From positions 107,051 through 171,050 of the forward strand of contig JAIXQP010000043.1 of assembly GCA_027485675.1 (NCBI GenBank): a stretch of 64,000 nt of DNA, written 5' to 3'. The number at the start of each line of letters is the position of its first letter. Position 1 is the first letter of the stretch. The notes below the pieces were generated by a model, which was not told the DNA's origin, searched no databases, and was given only the letters and a program-made list of their open reading frames with translations. A program made the translations under genes and the position numbers. This document shows positions 1 to 9,270 of this stretch, in pieces. This DNA comes from Terriglobales bacterium (GTDB lineage: Bacteria; Acidobacteriota; Terriglobia; Bryobacterales; Bryobacteraceae).

Positions 1-8
1 TCCCCCTG

Positions 9-2810
9 TTGTGTCTCCCGCTCCAAGCGGAAGTCAGCTTCAATCGCGACATCCGTCCCATCCTCTCCGATACCTGCTTCCGCTGCCACGGCCCCGATCA
101 GAGCTCCCGCATGGCCAGCCTCCGCCTCGATTTACGAAACGAAGCCATTCAACCCCGCCGCGCCGGCGCCCCCATCGTCCCCGGCGACCCCCAAAACTCC
201 CTCATCATCCAACGAATCGAAGCCACCGGCCCCAAGCTGATGCCGCCCGCCTCGGCGCACAAAACCCTCACCGCCACCCAAAAGCAGCTCCTCACGCAGT
301 GGGTCGCCGAAGGCGCCAAGTACGAGGGCCACTGGGCCTATCAACCCCTGCGGCCCGTCCCCGGCTCCATCGATTCCTTCATCAACCGCTCGCTCGCCGA
401 AGCCAAGCTAACCCCCGCCCCTCCAGCGGACCGGACAACCCTCCTCCGCCGCCTCTACCTCGATCTCACCGGCCTCCCGCCCTCCCCCGCCGAACTCGCC
501 TCCCGCGAACCCTACGCCGCCATCGTCGACCGGCTCCTCGCCTCGCCCCGCTACGCCGAAAAGCAGACCATGCTCTGGCTCGACGCCGTCCGCTACGCCG
601 ATACCTGCGGCTTCCACGGCGACAACGCCTTCCCCGCCTGGCCCTATCGCGATTACGTTCTCCGTTCGTTCCACGAGAACAAGCCCTTCGACCTCTTCAC
701 CCGCGAACAACTCGCCGGCGACCTTCTGCCCAACGCGACCCGCGAACAGCGCACCGCCACCGCCTTCCACCGCCTCACCCGCACCTCCGCCGAAGGCGGC
801 ATCCAGCCCAAGGAGTACCTCGCCAAGTACGCCGCCGACCGTGTCCGCACCGTCTCCTCCGTCTGGCTCGGCGCCACGCTCGGCTGCGCCGAATGCCACG
901 ATCATAAGTTCGATCCCTACCTCGCCAAGGACTTCTACGCCATGAAGGCCTTCTTCGCCGATATCCAGGAGACCGGCCTCGTCCCCGACCATGGAAAGGA
1001 CTCCTGGGGTAAGCAGCTGCTGTTGCCCACCCCGGCGCAGGAGAAGCGCCTCGCCGAACTCGCAAGCCTCCTGCCCCCCGCCTCGGTTCCCAGAGCCGAA
1101 ACCTTCGGCTGGGTCGTCCAAACTCCCACCCAGTTCGACGCCACGAATGGCGCCGTCCTAAAGCTTGAAAAGGATAACCTCCTGGTCGCCTCTGGACCCA
1201 ATCCGGACAACTCCACGTACTCGATCACCCTCAACGCCGACCCCGGTCCCTGGACGCACCTCGGTCTTGAGATTCAAGCCGATGACTCTCTCCCCGGCTC
1301 CAGTGTGGCCCGTGGCGCGGACCGCCTGGTCATCACGGAGGTCGAAGCCAGCGTGCCCCTTTCTCTCGCCGCCTCCAACGTCAACTTCTCCGCCAACGAA
1401 CTGCCGGCCATGGCCGCTATCGATGGCGACCCGACCACGGGCTGGGGCATCAACACCTATGGCGACCCCCGCGCCACAGTCCTCTCTCTGCGTTTTGCCA
1501 AGCCCTTCCCCGGCGGCAAACTCACCGTTCGCCTCCGCCATGACTCACCCTACCGCCGCGCCACGACCGGCCGCTTCCGGCTTGGGCTCTCGAAGGAAGC
1601 CATCGCCTGGGCGGCGGGCTTCGATGCGAAAAAGCCGGTGATCCCCGCCGAGGTCACCACCCGCGAAGCCGCCTTCTACCTCGGCGACCGGACCCGCGCC
1701 AAGCGCCAATTGGAGTACGACCTCCTCCGTGCGAACATGCCGAAAGTCGTGGTCACCGAAAGCGGTAAGCCGGAGGTCACCCGCATCCTGCCCCGCGGCA
1801 ATTGGATGGACGAATCCGGAGCCCTCGTCGAACCCGCCGTGCCGCAATTCCTGGGCCAGCTAGCCACCAACGGCCAGGCCACCCGCCTCGACCTCGCCAA
1901 CTGGATCGTCTCGAAGGACAACCCGCTCACGGCCCGTGTCTACGTCAACCGCACCTGGCGGCAGTTCTTCGGCACCGGCCTATCGAAGGTGCTTGACGAC
2001 CTCGGCTCCCAGGGCGAATGGCCCACCCATCCCGAACTCCTCGATCATCTGGCCGCCGAGTTCCAACGCGACTGGGACGTGAAGCGGCTGATCCGTTCGG
2101 TCGTTCTCAGCCAGGCCTACCAACGCTCCTCGTCGCCCACCCCCGCCATGCTCGAACGCGATCCTGACAATCGGCTCTACGCCCGTCAGTCGCGTTTCCG
2201 CGTCGAGGCCGAGGCCGTCCGCGACATCGCTCTCGCCGCCTCGGGCCTGCTCACGGAGAAGCTCGGCGGCCCCAGCATTCGGCCTCCGCAGCCCGATGGC
2301 TACCTGGCCGCGCTCAACTATCCCATTCGCGACTACTCGGCCACAAAAGGCCCGGAACAGTATCGCCGCGGTCTCTACGTCCACTGGCAGCGCACCTTCC
2401 TGCATCCTGCACTGATGACCTTCGACGCGCCCTCCCGCGAAGAGTGCACGGTCAGCCGGACCAGTTCGAACACCCCGCTCCAGGCGCTGGTGCTGCTCAA
2501 CGATCCCGTCTTTGTCGAAGCGGCCCGCGCCTTCGCGCAGCGCCTGTTCACGCAGGGCAAGAGCTTCGAAGGCCGTGTCCAACTCGCCTATCAAACGGCG
2601 CTGAATCGCCCGGCCACTGCGGCCGAAGTCGAAGTGCTGCGCGGTCTCTACGCCAAGGCCAAAACGGAACTCACAGCTGCCCGCGCCGCCGAACTGCTCA
2701 GCGTTGGGGAGGCCCCGCGCCTGGCCCCGAAACACGATGTCGAAGTAGCCGCGCTTATGACGGTCGCCCGCGCCGTCCTGAACCTCCACGGCGTCGTTAC
2801 GAGGAACTAA
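9..2810 (+). CDS. Planctomycete-type cytochrome, DUF1549/DUF1553 (5' partial)
   Basis: This is a secreted c-type heme protein of the planctomycete cytochrome family, whose biochemical role is not firmly known. The frame is open to the left edge of the window, and the first visible residues (about PLQAEVSFN) look like the end of a signal peptide, so the true start probably lies upstream. A CxxCH heme site sits at residues 23-27 (CFRCH) at the N-terminus and a second at about 293-297 (CAECH) inside the DUF1549 region. The centre (about 380-560) is beta-rich and resembles a carbohydrate-binding or discoidin-like insert. The C-terminal third is DUF1553-like. A DUF1501 gene follows 2 nt later, which is the usual pairing for this family. 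A role in extracellular polymer oxidation is an inference. Confidence 0.9.
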   Translation: MCLPLQAEVSFNRDIRPILSDTCFRCHGPDQSSRMASLRLDLRNEAIQPRRAGAPIVPGDPQNSLIIQRIEATGPKLMPPASAHKTLTATQKQLLTQWVAEGAKYEGHWAYQPLRPVPGSIDSFINRSLAEAKLTPAPPADRTTLLRRLYLDLTGLPPSPAELASREPYAAIVDRLLASPRYAEKQTMLWLDAVRYADTCGFHGDNAFPAWPYRDYVLRSFHENKPFDLFTREQLAGDLLPNATREQRTATAFHRLTRTSAEGGIQPKEYLAKYAADRVRTVSSVWLGATLGCAECHDHKFDPYLAKDFYAMKAFFADIQETGLVPDHGKDSWGKQLLLPTPAQEKRLAELASLLPPASVPRAETFGWVVQTPTQFDATNGAVLKLEKDNLLVASGPNPDNSTYSITLNADPGPWTHLGLEIQADDSLPGSSVARGADRLVITEVEASVPLSLAASNVNFSANELPAMAAIDGDPTTGWGINTYGDPRATVLSLRFAKPFPGGKLTVRLRHDSPYRRATTGRFRLGLSKEAIAWAAGFDAKKPVIPAEVTTREAAFYLGDRTRAKRQLEYDLLRANMPKVVVTESGKPEVTRILPRGNWMDESGALVEPAVPQFLGQLATNGQATRLDLANWIVSKDNPLTARVYVNRTWRQFFGTGLSKVLDDLGSQGEWPTHPELLDHLAAEFQRDWDVKRLIRSVVLSQAYQRSSSPTPAMLERDPDNRLYARQSRFRVEAEAVRDIALAASGLLTEKLGGPSIRPPQPDGYLAALNYPIRDYSATKGPEQYRRGLYVHWQRTFLHPALMTFDAPSREECTVSRTSSNTPLQALVLLNDPVFVEAARAFAQRLFTQGKSFEGRVQLAYQTALNRPATAAEVEVLRGLYAKAKTELTAARAAELLSVGEAPRLAPKHDVEVAALMTVARAVLNLHGVVTRN

Positions 2811-2812
2811 CC

Positions 2813-4180
2813 ATGACCCCATTGCACCGTCGCGCATTCTTGGGCCGCACCGCCGCCGGCTTCGGGCTCACCGCTCTGCAGTCCCTGCTCGGCGCTGGCT
2901 CCGGCCTGCATCATCCTGCCAAGGCCAAGCGCGTGATCTTCCTCTATCAGGCCGGCGGCCCGTCCCACCTGGAGCTGTTCGACCACAAGCCGAAGCTCGC
3001 CGCGATGCACGGCCAGGGCATGCCCGAGAGCTTCACCAAGGGCCAGCAGATCGCCCAGTTGCAGGGGAAGCCGCTGCTCTGCTTCGGTCCCCAGTACGGC
3101 TTCCAGCGTTTCGGCAAAGCGGGCACCGAAATCTCCACGGAACTTCCGCACATCGGCGGCGTGATCGATGACGTCTGCCTGGTCCGTTCCATGTGGACCG
3201 AACAGATCAACCACGACCCCGCCCATACGCTGATGAATACCGGCTCCATTCTCGCCGGCCGCCCGTCCATGGGCTCCTGGGCGGTCTATGGTCTGGGCAC
3301 GGAGGCGAAGGACCTGCCCGGCTATGTCGTCCTCGTCTCGAACGGGCGCGGCGGTCAGGCCCAGCCGATTGCCGCGCGCCAATGGTCCGCCGGCATGTTG
3401 CCTTCGAAATTCCAGGGCGTGAAGTTCCAGTCCGTTGGCGACCCGGTGCTCTACATTGAAAACCCGCGCGGCATGAATGCCAAGCTGCAGCAGCACTCCG
3501 TCGAGGCGATCACCGCTTTGCAGCGTCTCGAACAACAGACCCTCGGCGACCCTGAAGTGCAAACCCGCATCGCCCAATACGAAATGGCGTTCCAGATGCA
3601 GTCGAGCGTCCCCGGCCTGATGGACTTCTCCTCGGAACCGGCCAGTGTCCTCGAAGCCTACGGCGCCAAGCCGGGCGACGGTTCGTTCGCCTCGAACTGC
3701 CTGCTGGCCCGGCGGCTGGCCGAGCGCGGCGTCCGCTTCATTCAGCTCTATCATCGGGACTGGGACCACCACAATAAGCTTAAGGAAGGCGTCGGCTACA
3801 AGACCGGTGAAGTCGACCGGCCCACGGCCGCGCTGATCAAGGATCTGAAGCAGCGGGGCATGCTCGACGAGACGCTCGTGATCTGGGGCGGGGAGTTCGG
3901 GCGGACCCCGATGTCGCAGGGCGGTGACGGCCGGGATCACCACATCAAGGGCTTTTCGTATCTGATGGCCGGGGGCGGTATCAAGCCGGGCACGGTCTAT
4001 GGCGCCACGGACGAACTCGGCTACGCGGCCGTTGAGAACCCCGTCAGCGTCCATGATTTCCACGCCACCATGCTCCACTTGTTGGGCATTAACCATCTGC
4101 GTTTGACCGTGAAGTACCAGGGCCTCGACGTCCGCCTGACGGGCATCAGCGGCGAAGTGGTGAAGGGGATCCTGGCATGA
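2813..4180 (+). CDS. DUF1501 domain protein with Tat signal
   Basis: A 455-residue secreted protein of the DUF1501 family, which is related to sulfatase/alkaline-phosphatase folds. Residues 1-30 carry a Tat-type signal (RRAFLGRTAAG followed by a hydrophobic stretch). The body has the family's typical text, including GGPSHLELFDHKP near the start, an HDPAH segment, and a GGEFGRTPMSQGGDGRDHH segment near the C-terminus. The start at 2813 was chosen over upstream in-frame codons because it begins at the Tat signal and lies 2 nt after the preceding stop. The gene forms a transcriptional pair with the cytochrome before it and overlaps the next gene by ATGA. The substrate is unknown. Confidence 0.92.
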   Translation: MTPLHRRAFLGRTAAGFGLTALQSLLGAGSGLHHPAKAKRVIFLYQAGGPSHLELFDHKPKLAAMHGQGMPESFTKGQQIAQLQGKPLLCFGPQYGFQRFGKAGTEISTELPHIGGVIDDVCLVRSMWTEQINHDPAHTLMNTGSILAGRPSMGSWAVYGLGTEAKDLPGYVVLVSNGRGGQAQPIAARQWSAGMLPSKFQGVKFQSVGDPVLYIENPRGMNAKLQQHSVEAITALQRLEQQTLGDPEVQTRIAQYEMAFQMQSSVPGLMDFSSEPASVLEAYGAKPGDGSFASNCLLARRLAERGVRFIQLYHRDWDHHNKLKEGVGYKTGEVDRPTAALIKDLKQRGMLDETLVIWGGEFGRTPMSQGGDGRDHHIKGFSYLMAGGGIKPGTVYGATDELGYAAVENPVSVHDFHATMLHLLGINHLRLTVKYQGLDVRLTGISGEVVKGILA

Positions 4181-4635
4181 CGCACACGGTGGAATCGCTT
4201 TTTCTGGGGCACTCCGTCCGCAAGCTCGAGCAGATGGAGAAGATGATTCAGGATCGTCTGCCGCTCTTCACGCCGGAGCAGGTTTGGCACAAGGGTAAGA
4301 ACGAAGAGAACTCGGTCGGCAACCTGATCCTGCATCTGTGCGGCAACGCCCGCTACTACATCGGCCACGGACTCGGCGGCCGGCCCAACGTCCGCGACCG
4401 CGATGCCGAGTTCTCCTCTACCGGCCATGACGACCTGGCCGGTTTGCTGCGTACGACCATCGCCGAGGCGTCGCCGATTCTGGCCGCGCTGCCGCCGGAG
4501 CGGCTCACCGAGACGCTGCCCCCGGACCTGGTCGTCCCCGCCGGCATCACCACGGTCCTCGAACTCATATACCAGATTGTGGGCCACTTCCAGCAACACA
4601 CGGGCCAAATCATCTTCGCCGCCAAACAACTCTAA
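4177..4635 (+). CDS. DinB/DUF1572-like protein
   Basis: A 152-residue predicted four-helix-bundle protein of the DinB superfamily, without a signal peptide. The pattern NSVGNLILHLCGN (first metal-type histidine) and HFQQHTGQI (a later histidine pair) fits the metal-binding positions of this superfamily. Some members are thiol-dependent enzymes, but most have no known reaction. It is translationally coupled to the DUF1501 gene by an ATGA overlap. A 1-nt gap separates it from the next gene, which suggests one operon from the cytochrome gene to position 5356. Confidence 0.85.
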   Translation: MTHTVESLFLGHSVRKLEQMEKMIQDRLPLFTPEQVWHKGKNEENSVGNLILHLCGNARYYIGHGLGGRPNVRDRDAEFSSTGHDDLAGLLRTTIAEASPILAALPPERLTETLPPDLVVPAGITTVLELIYQIVGHFQQHTGQIIFAAKQL

Positions 4636-4636
4636 A

Positions 4637-5356
4637 ATGAACCCGAAAACCAGATTCGCCGCCGTCTTTCTTAGCGCCCTGACTCTCGGCTGGTCGCAAG
4701 CGCCCTCTCCGGCTGTACTCCAGCAGGTTCTTGAAAAACGGCTGCTCTCGCTCCGGCCTGACGGCATGACCGAACGGCAAGTGTTGTTTGAGGAGGTCCG
4801 CGCCGGTGCCAAGGTAGGCAATGCCTACCCGTTCACGGTCACGGGTTCCATTCGGGATTACGGTCCCGGCTACCCGGCCAACAACTTCTACGGCCAAACC
4901 TGTGTCGGCCGCATTCCTGGCTGGGTCTTTCAACTCAGCCGGAATGCCACCGGCGATTGGCAGGTGGATGGCCGCATGACCGTCACGGATAGCCGATGCG
5001 AAAAGAATCCCGCCGCGGGTGTGTCTTCCATTCCGCTTGCCTCGCTCAAGGGCGCCGCTGCCCCGGCCCAGCCCGTGCCCGGCGCCGAGCGCGCTACAGG
5101 GCCGACAGAGCTCCATCTCGGCGAGTGGGCCTGTTACGGCACCGGTGGCCGTCTGATGGCCGGACTCGGATTTATTCTCCAAGCGGACGGAACCTACCTG
5201 AACGGAGATAAGAAGCCGGGCGGACGGTGGATTCGAGAAGTCGCGGCCGCTAGGATCTCCTTTCGGGGAGGACACCTCGATGGCCAGACCGGCTCCAAAC
5301 TGACAGGACAGGGAATGACGCTTTCGAATACGGTCAGTTGCGAGCCGTGGCGGTAG
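4637..5356 (+). CDS. Secreted protein of unknown function
   Basis: A 239-residue protein not recognised as any family. The N-terminus (MNPKTRFAAVFLSALTLGWSQA) is a clear Sec signal peptide. The mature part has Cys residues near 95 and 120 and a C-terminal region (about 155-239) rich in Gly, Trp and Thr that looks beta-stranded. The start at 4637 follows the DinB-like stop by 1 nt, so upstream in-frame codons inside that gene are less likely. The 3' end runs 23 nt into the convergent ankyrin-cytochrome gene. It is probably the last gene of the 9-5356 operon. Confidence 0.7.
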   Translation: MNPKTRFAAVFLSALTLGWSQAPSPAVLQQVLEKRLLSLRPDGMTERQVLFEEVRAGAKVGNAYPFTVTGSIRDYGPGYPANNFYGQTCVGRIPGWVFQLSRNATGDWQVDGRMTVTDSRCEKNPAAGVSSIPLASLKGAAAPAQPVPGAERATGPTELHLGEWACYGTGGRLMAGLGFILQADGTYLNGDKKPGGRWIREVAAARISFRGGHLDGQTGSKLTGQGMTLSNTVSCEPWR

Positions 5357-7154
5357 CCACCGGCAAGGCCTTCGCCAAGGCTTCCACGGCCCAATTCGCC
5401 CCCGCCGCCGAGATCCATTGGTTGTAGCCGAACGGATAGCCGCTATCCATCTTCGGCTGCAGGGGATGCGCCCGGGTCTGGACGAACCAGGAGCCGTCGG
5501 GATACTGCGTCCGCAGGAGAAACGCGATGGCCGTTGGGTTCGTTTCGTTAAGGGCGTCGAGCGCCATGCCGGTGGCATAGGCGTCACTGGTCAGGTACGG
5601 CATCTGCGCCCAGCCGCCGTCCGGCCGCTGCGCGCGCCGCAAATCGTCCGCCGCCTGCCGGATCACCGCCGGCGCAGCCTTACCCCAGCGCAGACCTAGC
5701 AGCCGTAGCGCCTGCTCCTCAACGCCCACGGGCTTCTGCTTTTCGAGCCACCGCCGCGCCCGTCCCACCCGGTCGGCGAACTCCTCCGCCCGGCCCGGAA
5801 TGGGATAGGCCGTGAAGGCGCGGATCGCGTAAGCGGTCAGGCCGATGCTGCTGTACTGCTGCGGCACCCGATACCCCGTGGCTTTCAGATAGCCCTCTGG
5901 CGCCTGCACAAACGCGAGGTTCTGCACCTCGGCGTCCGTCAGCTTGTTCGCCGGGTACTGTTGCTTGGCCAGACTGTCGAGGACATAGCCGGTGATCTCC
6001 GGCGTGATGAAACCGATCCGCAGATTCGGCGTCCGGTTGTTCTCCATCGCCACCAGGACGCGCAGCTCCCGGCGCGCCGCTTCGACATCGAAGCCGATGC
6101 CATGCGCCTTGGCCGCCGCAATTGCGCCGGCCGGCTGATGGTTGCTGTGGCAACTCGTGCAGCCGCGCTGCTTCCAGACGGCGGGACCGGTCTTCTGCAG
6201 CAGCGGAATCGCGCGTGCCAGCGCCTCTTCGGCCGATTTCGCCGGCGCCGTGGAGGCGGCCGGCAGATGCTCCTTCTCCCCGGTGCCTCCTGCTTCGCGC
6301 AGGAGCTTCGCCATCGCCCCATCTTCGAAGCGCAGCGTCAACGTCAACGGTGTCAGTCCGTCCTCCTCGACGGCGTTCACCTTCGCTCCAGCCCGCAGCA
6401 GCAGCGCCACGGCGGCCGGGTCCCGGTCAAAGGAGATCGCCGCGCGAGCCAGGGCGGTATAGCCGCGTTTGTCTTTCCGGTCCACGACGGCTCCGTTCTT
6501 GAGGAGCAGCTGCATCAGCGGAACCGAGTGCCGGATGGCGGCGTTGTGCAGGGCCGTTTCGCCCCGGTCGCCGAGGCCATCCACGGCGGCGCCCTTGGCC
6601 AGAAGCAGTTCCGCGCAGGGCAGGCAACTCACTTTCGCGGCGCGGTAGAGCGCCGTGCTCGAGGGAGCCAGTTGGGCACCTTTGGCGAACAGGGCTTGCA
6701 GGGAAGCCACGTCCCCGGCTTGCGCCGCGCGGTCGAGCGGGGTCAAGCCGCCCCGGTTGCCGGCGTTCGGATCCGCGCCCGCTTCGAGCAGTTGCTTCAC
6801 GATGGCGGCCCCGCCGGGCCGTCCGGCCGCCACGAGCAGCGGCGTCACCCCGGTGGCTGTCGCGGCTTGGGCGTTGGCGCCCTTGGCCAGCAGCAGGGCG
6901 GTCTTCACCTCGTCGTAGACCGCGAAATGCAAAGCCGTGTAGCCGTCGCGGTTGGCGGCGTTGACGTCGGCGTCCCGTTCGAGCAGATTGCGGACCGCTG
7001 CGGCGTCGGCTGTGAGCACGGCAAACATCAGCGCCGTCGTGCCGTCTGCCTTCATCGCGCGGGCGTCGATTGTCGAGGCGTCGCCCTCCCGCAGAAGCAG
7101 GAATGGGTCAACCGCCATCAGCGGAAAGGCGAGCAACAGGGCGAACTTCTTCAT
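5334..7154 (-). CDS. Ankyrin-repeat / c-heme / terpene-cyclase-like fusion protein
   Basis: A 606-residue exported protein with three parts. A signal peptide (about 1-14) is followed by seven or so ankyrin repeats (about 25-310; for example DGTTALMFAVL and RDGYTALHFAVYD). A single CxxCH heme motif lies at about 332-336 (CTSCH). The C-terminal half (about 340-600) carries squalene-cyclase-like helical repeats with QRPDGGWAQMPYL and QYPDGSWFVQTR. No DxDD catalytic motif is visible, so it is probably not a hopanoid cyclase. The ATG at 7154 was preferred because the signal peptide begins there; the frame stays open for 38 more codons upstream. It is divergent from the LRR gene and overlaps the convergent secreted gene by 23 nt. 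Electron-transfer or scaffold function is an inference. Confidence 0.85.
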   Translation of the reverse strand: MKKFALLLAFPLMAVDPFLLLREGDASTIDARAMKADGTTALMFAVLTADAAAVRNLLERDADVNAANRDGYTALHFAVYDEVKTALLLAKGANAQAATATGVTPLLVAAGRPGGAAIVKQLLEAGADPNAGNRGGLTPLDRAAQAGDVASLQALFAKGAQLAPSSTALYRAAKVSCLPCAELLLAKGAAVDGLGDRGETALHNAAIRHSVPLMQLLLKNGAVVDRKDKRGYTALARAAISFDRDPAAVALLLRAGAKVNAVEEDGLTPLTLTLRFEDGAMAKLLREAGGTGEKEHLPAASTAPAKSAEEALARAIPLLQKTGPAVWKQRGCTSCHSNHQPAGAIAAAKAHGIGFDVEAARRELRVLVAMENNRTPNLRIGFITPEITGYVLDSLAKQQYPANKLTDAEVQNLAFVQAPEGYLKATGYRVPQQYSSIGLTAYAIRAFTAYPIPGRAEEFADRVGRARRWLEKQKPVGVEEQALRLLGLRWGKAAPAVIRQAADDLRRAQRPDGGWAQMPYLTSDAYATGMALDALNETNPTAIAFLLRTQYPDGSWFVQTRAHPLQPKMDSGYPFGYNQWISAAGANWAVEALAKALPVATATARN

Positions 7155-7254
7155 AGTGCTGCCATATCCTAACAGCACCTTTTCCCGAAAGAAAGGGGAG
7201 TAACGTCGGGGATTCCCTTGACCGAACGTCGAATCGAGAACAAGATAAAAGAAA

Positions 7255-9270
7255 GTGAGCGAAAGCAATAGGAAGCGGTGGAAGCTGGTAGCCGTGGCGG
7301 CACTCCTCGGGGTGGCGGCGGGCTACGCCAAGGATCTCGACGAACGCAACATCGCCCTGTGGGCGTTGCGGAAAGGAGGCCGCGTCCTGCTGCAGGGTGG
7401 CTCGGCGTACGTCAGCGATCCCGCTGATTTGCCCGCCACACCGATTCGCATTGTTGGCGTGGACATGCACGGCACCGTCGTCCCGCCCCGGGAGCTCGAA
7501 CCGCTCGGCCAACTTCCCGAACTTCGGGAGGTGTTCCTGCCGGCCCGCGTATGGTCGCCCACGTTCGACAAGAAATCCGAGTATGCCGATGAGATGTTCG
7601 ACTTCTTCCAGAACTCAAAGAAGCTCGAAAAGTTCGAAGCCGGGCTCACCACGTTGGCTTATCTCCGCCTCGGCGAAGCCGGCCTGCAGCGTCTTGCTCC
7701 GCTCACCCAGTTAAGGGATCTGCGGATTTGCCTCGTCACGATCAAGAGCCCGAAGACGCTCGCGCCGTTCGTCAACATGGAGTACCTGGATCTGAACGAC
7801 GCCAACATCATGGATGAGATGATGCCCGGTCTGGCGGGCATGAAGAAGCTGCGCCGCCTCACCATGATCGGGACGCTCATTACCGACGAAGGGCTGAAGT
7901 ACATCCAGGACCTGACCACCCTCGAAGAGCTCGATCTCTACGGCGTCCGCATCACCGATGCTGGCGTGCAGAACCTGCGGAAGCTGACTAACCTGCGGCG
8001 ACTGAACCTGCTGGGCGCTCAGATCACCGATCAGAGCGCCGACATCCTGGCCGGCCTGCCGCAGTTGACGGAGCTCAATCTCTACCGGAGCCGTCTCACT
8101 AACGCCGGCCTCTCGAAGATTCAAAAGCTGCCGAACCTGCGCCTGCTTGACGTCCGCTACAGCGATGTTTCCGAGGCCGGCGTGACGGCTCTGCGCGCCG
8201 CCAACCCGAAGTGCCGCGTGGCGTTCGTGAACAAGATGGCGGCCCGCAACATCCCGGCGGCCGATGCCGCCCCGAAGGCCACCACCCCCAAGGCCATCGC
8301 CGCCTGGATCGAATCGCTCGGTGGACGCACCCAGCTTCGCGATGGACAGATCCGCTCGATCTACCTCGCCCGGGTGCCTTTCAACGATAAACAACTCGTC
8401 CATTTGAAGGGCCTCTCGGCTCTCGAGTCGATCGACCTCGAAGGAACCGACGTGAGTGACAACGGCGTTGCCACCCTCGCCGGCCTCTCCTCGCTCCGTC
8501 TTGTGAACCTGAGCTTCACCTCGATTACTGACCGGAACCTGCCGGCGTTGGCCCGCCTGCCTCATCTTGCCCGGCTCTCTTTGGCCGGCACCCTGGTTGC
8601 CGGGGCTTCGCTCGGCGAACTGGCGGGGCTCACGAGCCTTGAAGAGCTCGACCTCAACTCCAGCCGCCTCACCGATGCCGGCATGGCCCCCATCGCGCGC
8701 CTGCTCCATCTGCGCAAGTTAACGCTGAGCAATACTGATGTCACGGACGCGGGACTTGAGCCGCTCGTGCCTCTGTCGAACATCGAACAACTGGACCTGC
8801 GCGGCGTCGATCTTGGCGACGAAGGGCTGCGGCGCCTGGCGCGGATCGTCTCCCTGCGCGACCTGAATCTGAACCATGGCCGCTTTACCGATAAGGGCCT
8901 CGCCCATTTGAAAGCGCTGCCCAAGCTCGAACGCCTGCGGCTCGTCCGCACCCGGCTGACCGACGCGGGCGTGCTTCATTTGGCGGAGATCAAAACTCTG
9001 CGGTCGCTCAAGCTCGACTACACGAAGGTCACCGACAAGGGGATCGACGTGCTGGCGGCCTCGCTGCCGCTGGAGGACCTGACGCTCGACAGCACGGACG
9101 TCACGGACAAGGGCGCCGCCCGCCTGGCGGCCATGCCCAGCCTGAAGGCCATTGACCTGTATCACACGCTGGTCTCGGAGGCCGGCTTCAAGCAGCTGCA
9201 AACCGCGCTCCCGCAGTGCAGCGTCTTCTGGGAGAAGGAATCGGCTCTGCCCACCCGGAGGCACCTATGA
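7255..9270 (+). CDS. Leucine-rich-repeat protein, secreted
   Basis: A 671-residue protein made almost entirely of leucine-rich repeats after an N-terminal signal or anchor (about residues 8-25). The repeats have the form LxxLxLxxTxxTDxGL, about 23-24 residues each. They fall in two blocks (about 130-320 and 365-660), each opening with a similar non-repeat cap (compare GGRVLLQGGSAYVSD and GGRTQLRDGQIRSIY), which suggests an internal duplication. The start is GTG, since no ATG is available before the hydrophobic segment. It overlaps the next LRR gene by ATGA. LRRs of this kind bind proteins; the partner is unknown. Confidence 0.88.
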   Translation: MSESNRKRWKLVAVAALLGVAAGYAKDLDERNIALWALRKGGRVLLQGGSAYVSDPADLPATPIRIVGVDMHGTVVPPRELEPLGQLPELREVFLPARVWSPTFDKKSEYADEMFDFFQNSKKLEKFEAGLTTLAYLRLGEAGLQRLAPLTQLRDLRICLVTIKSPKTLAPFVNMEYLDLNDANIMDEMMPGLAGMKKLRRLTMIGTLITDEGLKYIQDLTTLEELDLYGVRITDAGVQNLRKLTNLRRLNLLGAQITDQSADILAGLPQLTELNLYRSRLTNAGLSKIQKLPNLRLLDVRYSDVSEAGVTALRAANPKCRVAFVNKMAARNIPAADAAPKATTPKAIAAWIESLGGRTQLRDGQIRSIYLARVPFNDKQLVHLKGLSALESIDLEGTDVSDNGVATLAGLSSLRLVNLSFTSITDRNLPALARLPHLARLSLAGTLVAGASLGELAGLTSLEELDLNSSRLTDAGMAPIARLLHLRKLTLSNTDVTDAGLEPLVPLSNIEQLDLRGVDLGDEGLRRLARIVSLRDLNLNHGRFTDKGLAHLKALPKLERLRLVRTRLTDAGVLHLAEIKTLRSLKLDYTKVTDKGIDVLAASLPLEDLTLDSTDVTDKGAARLAAMPSLKAIDLYHTLVSEAGFKQLQTALPQCSVFWEKESALPTRRHL

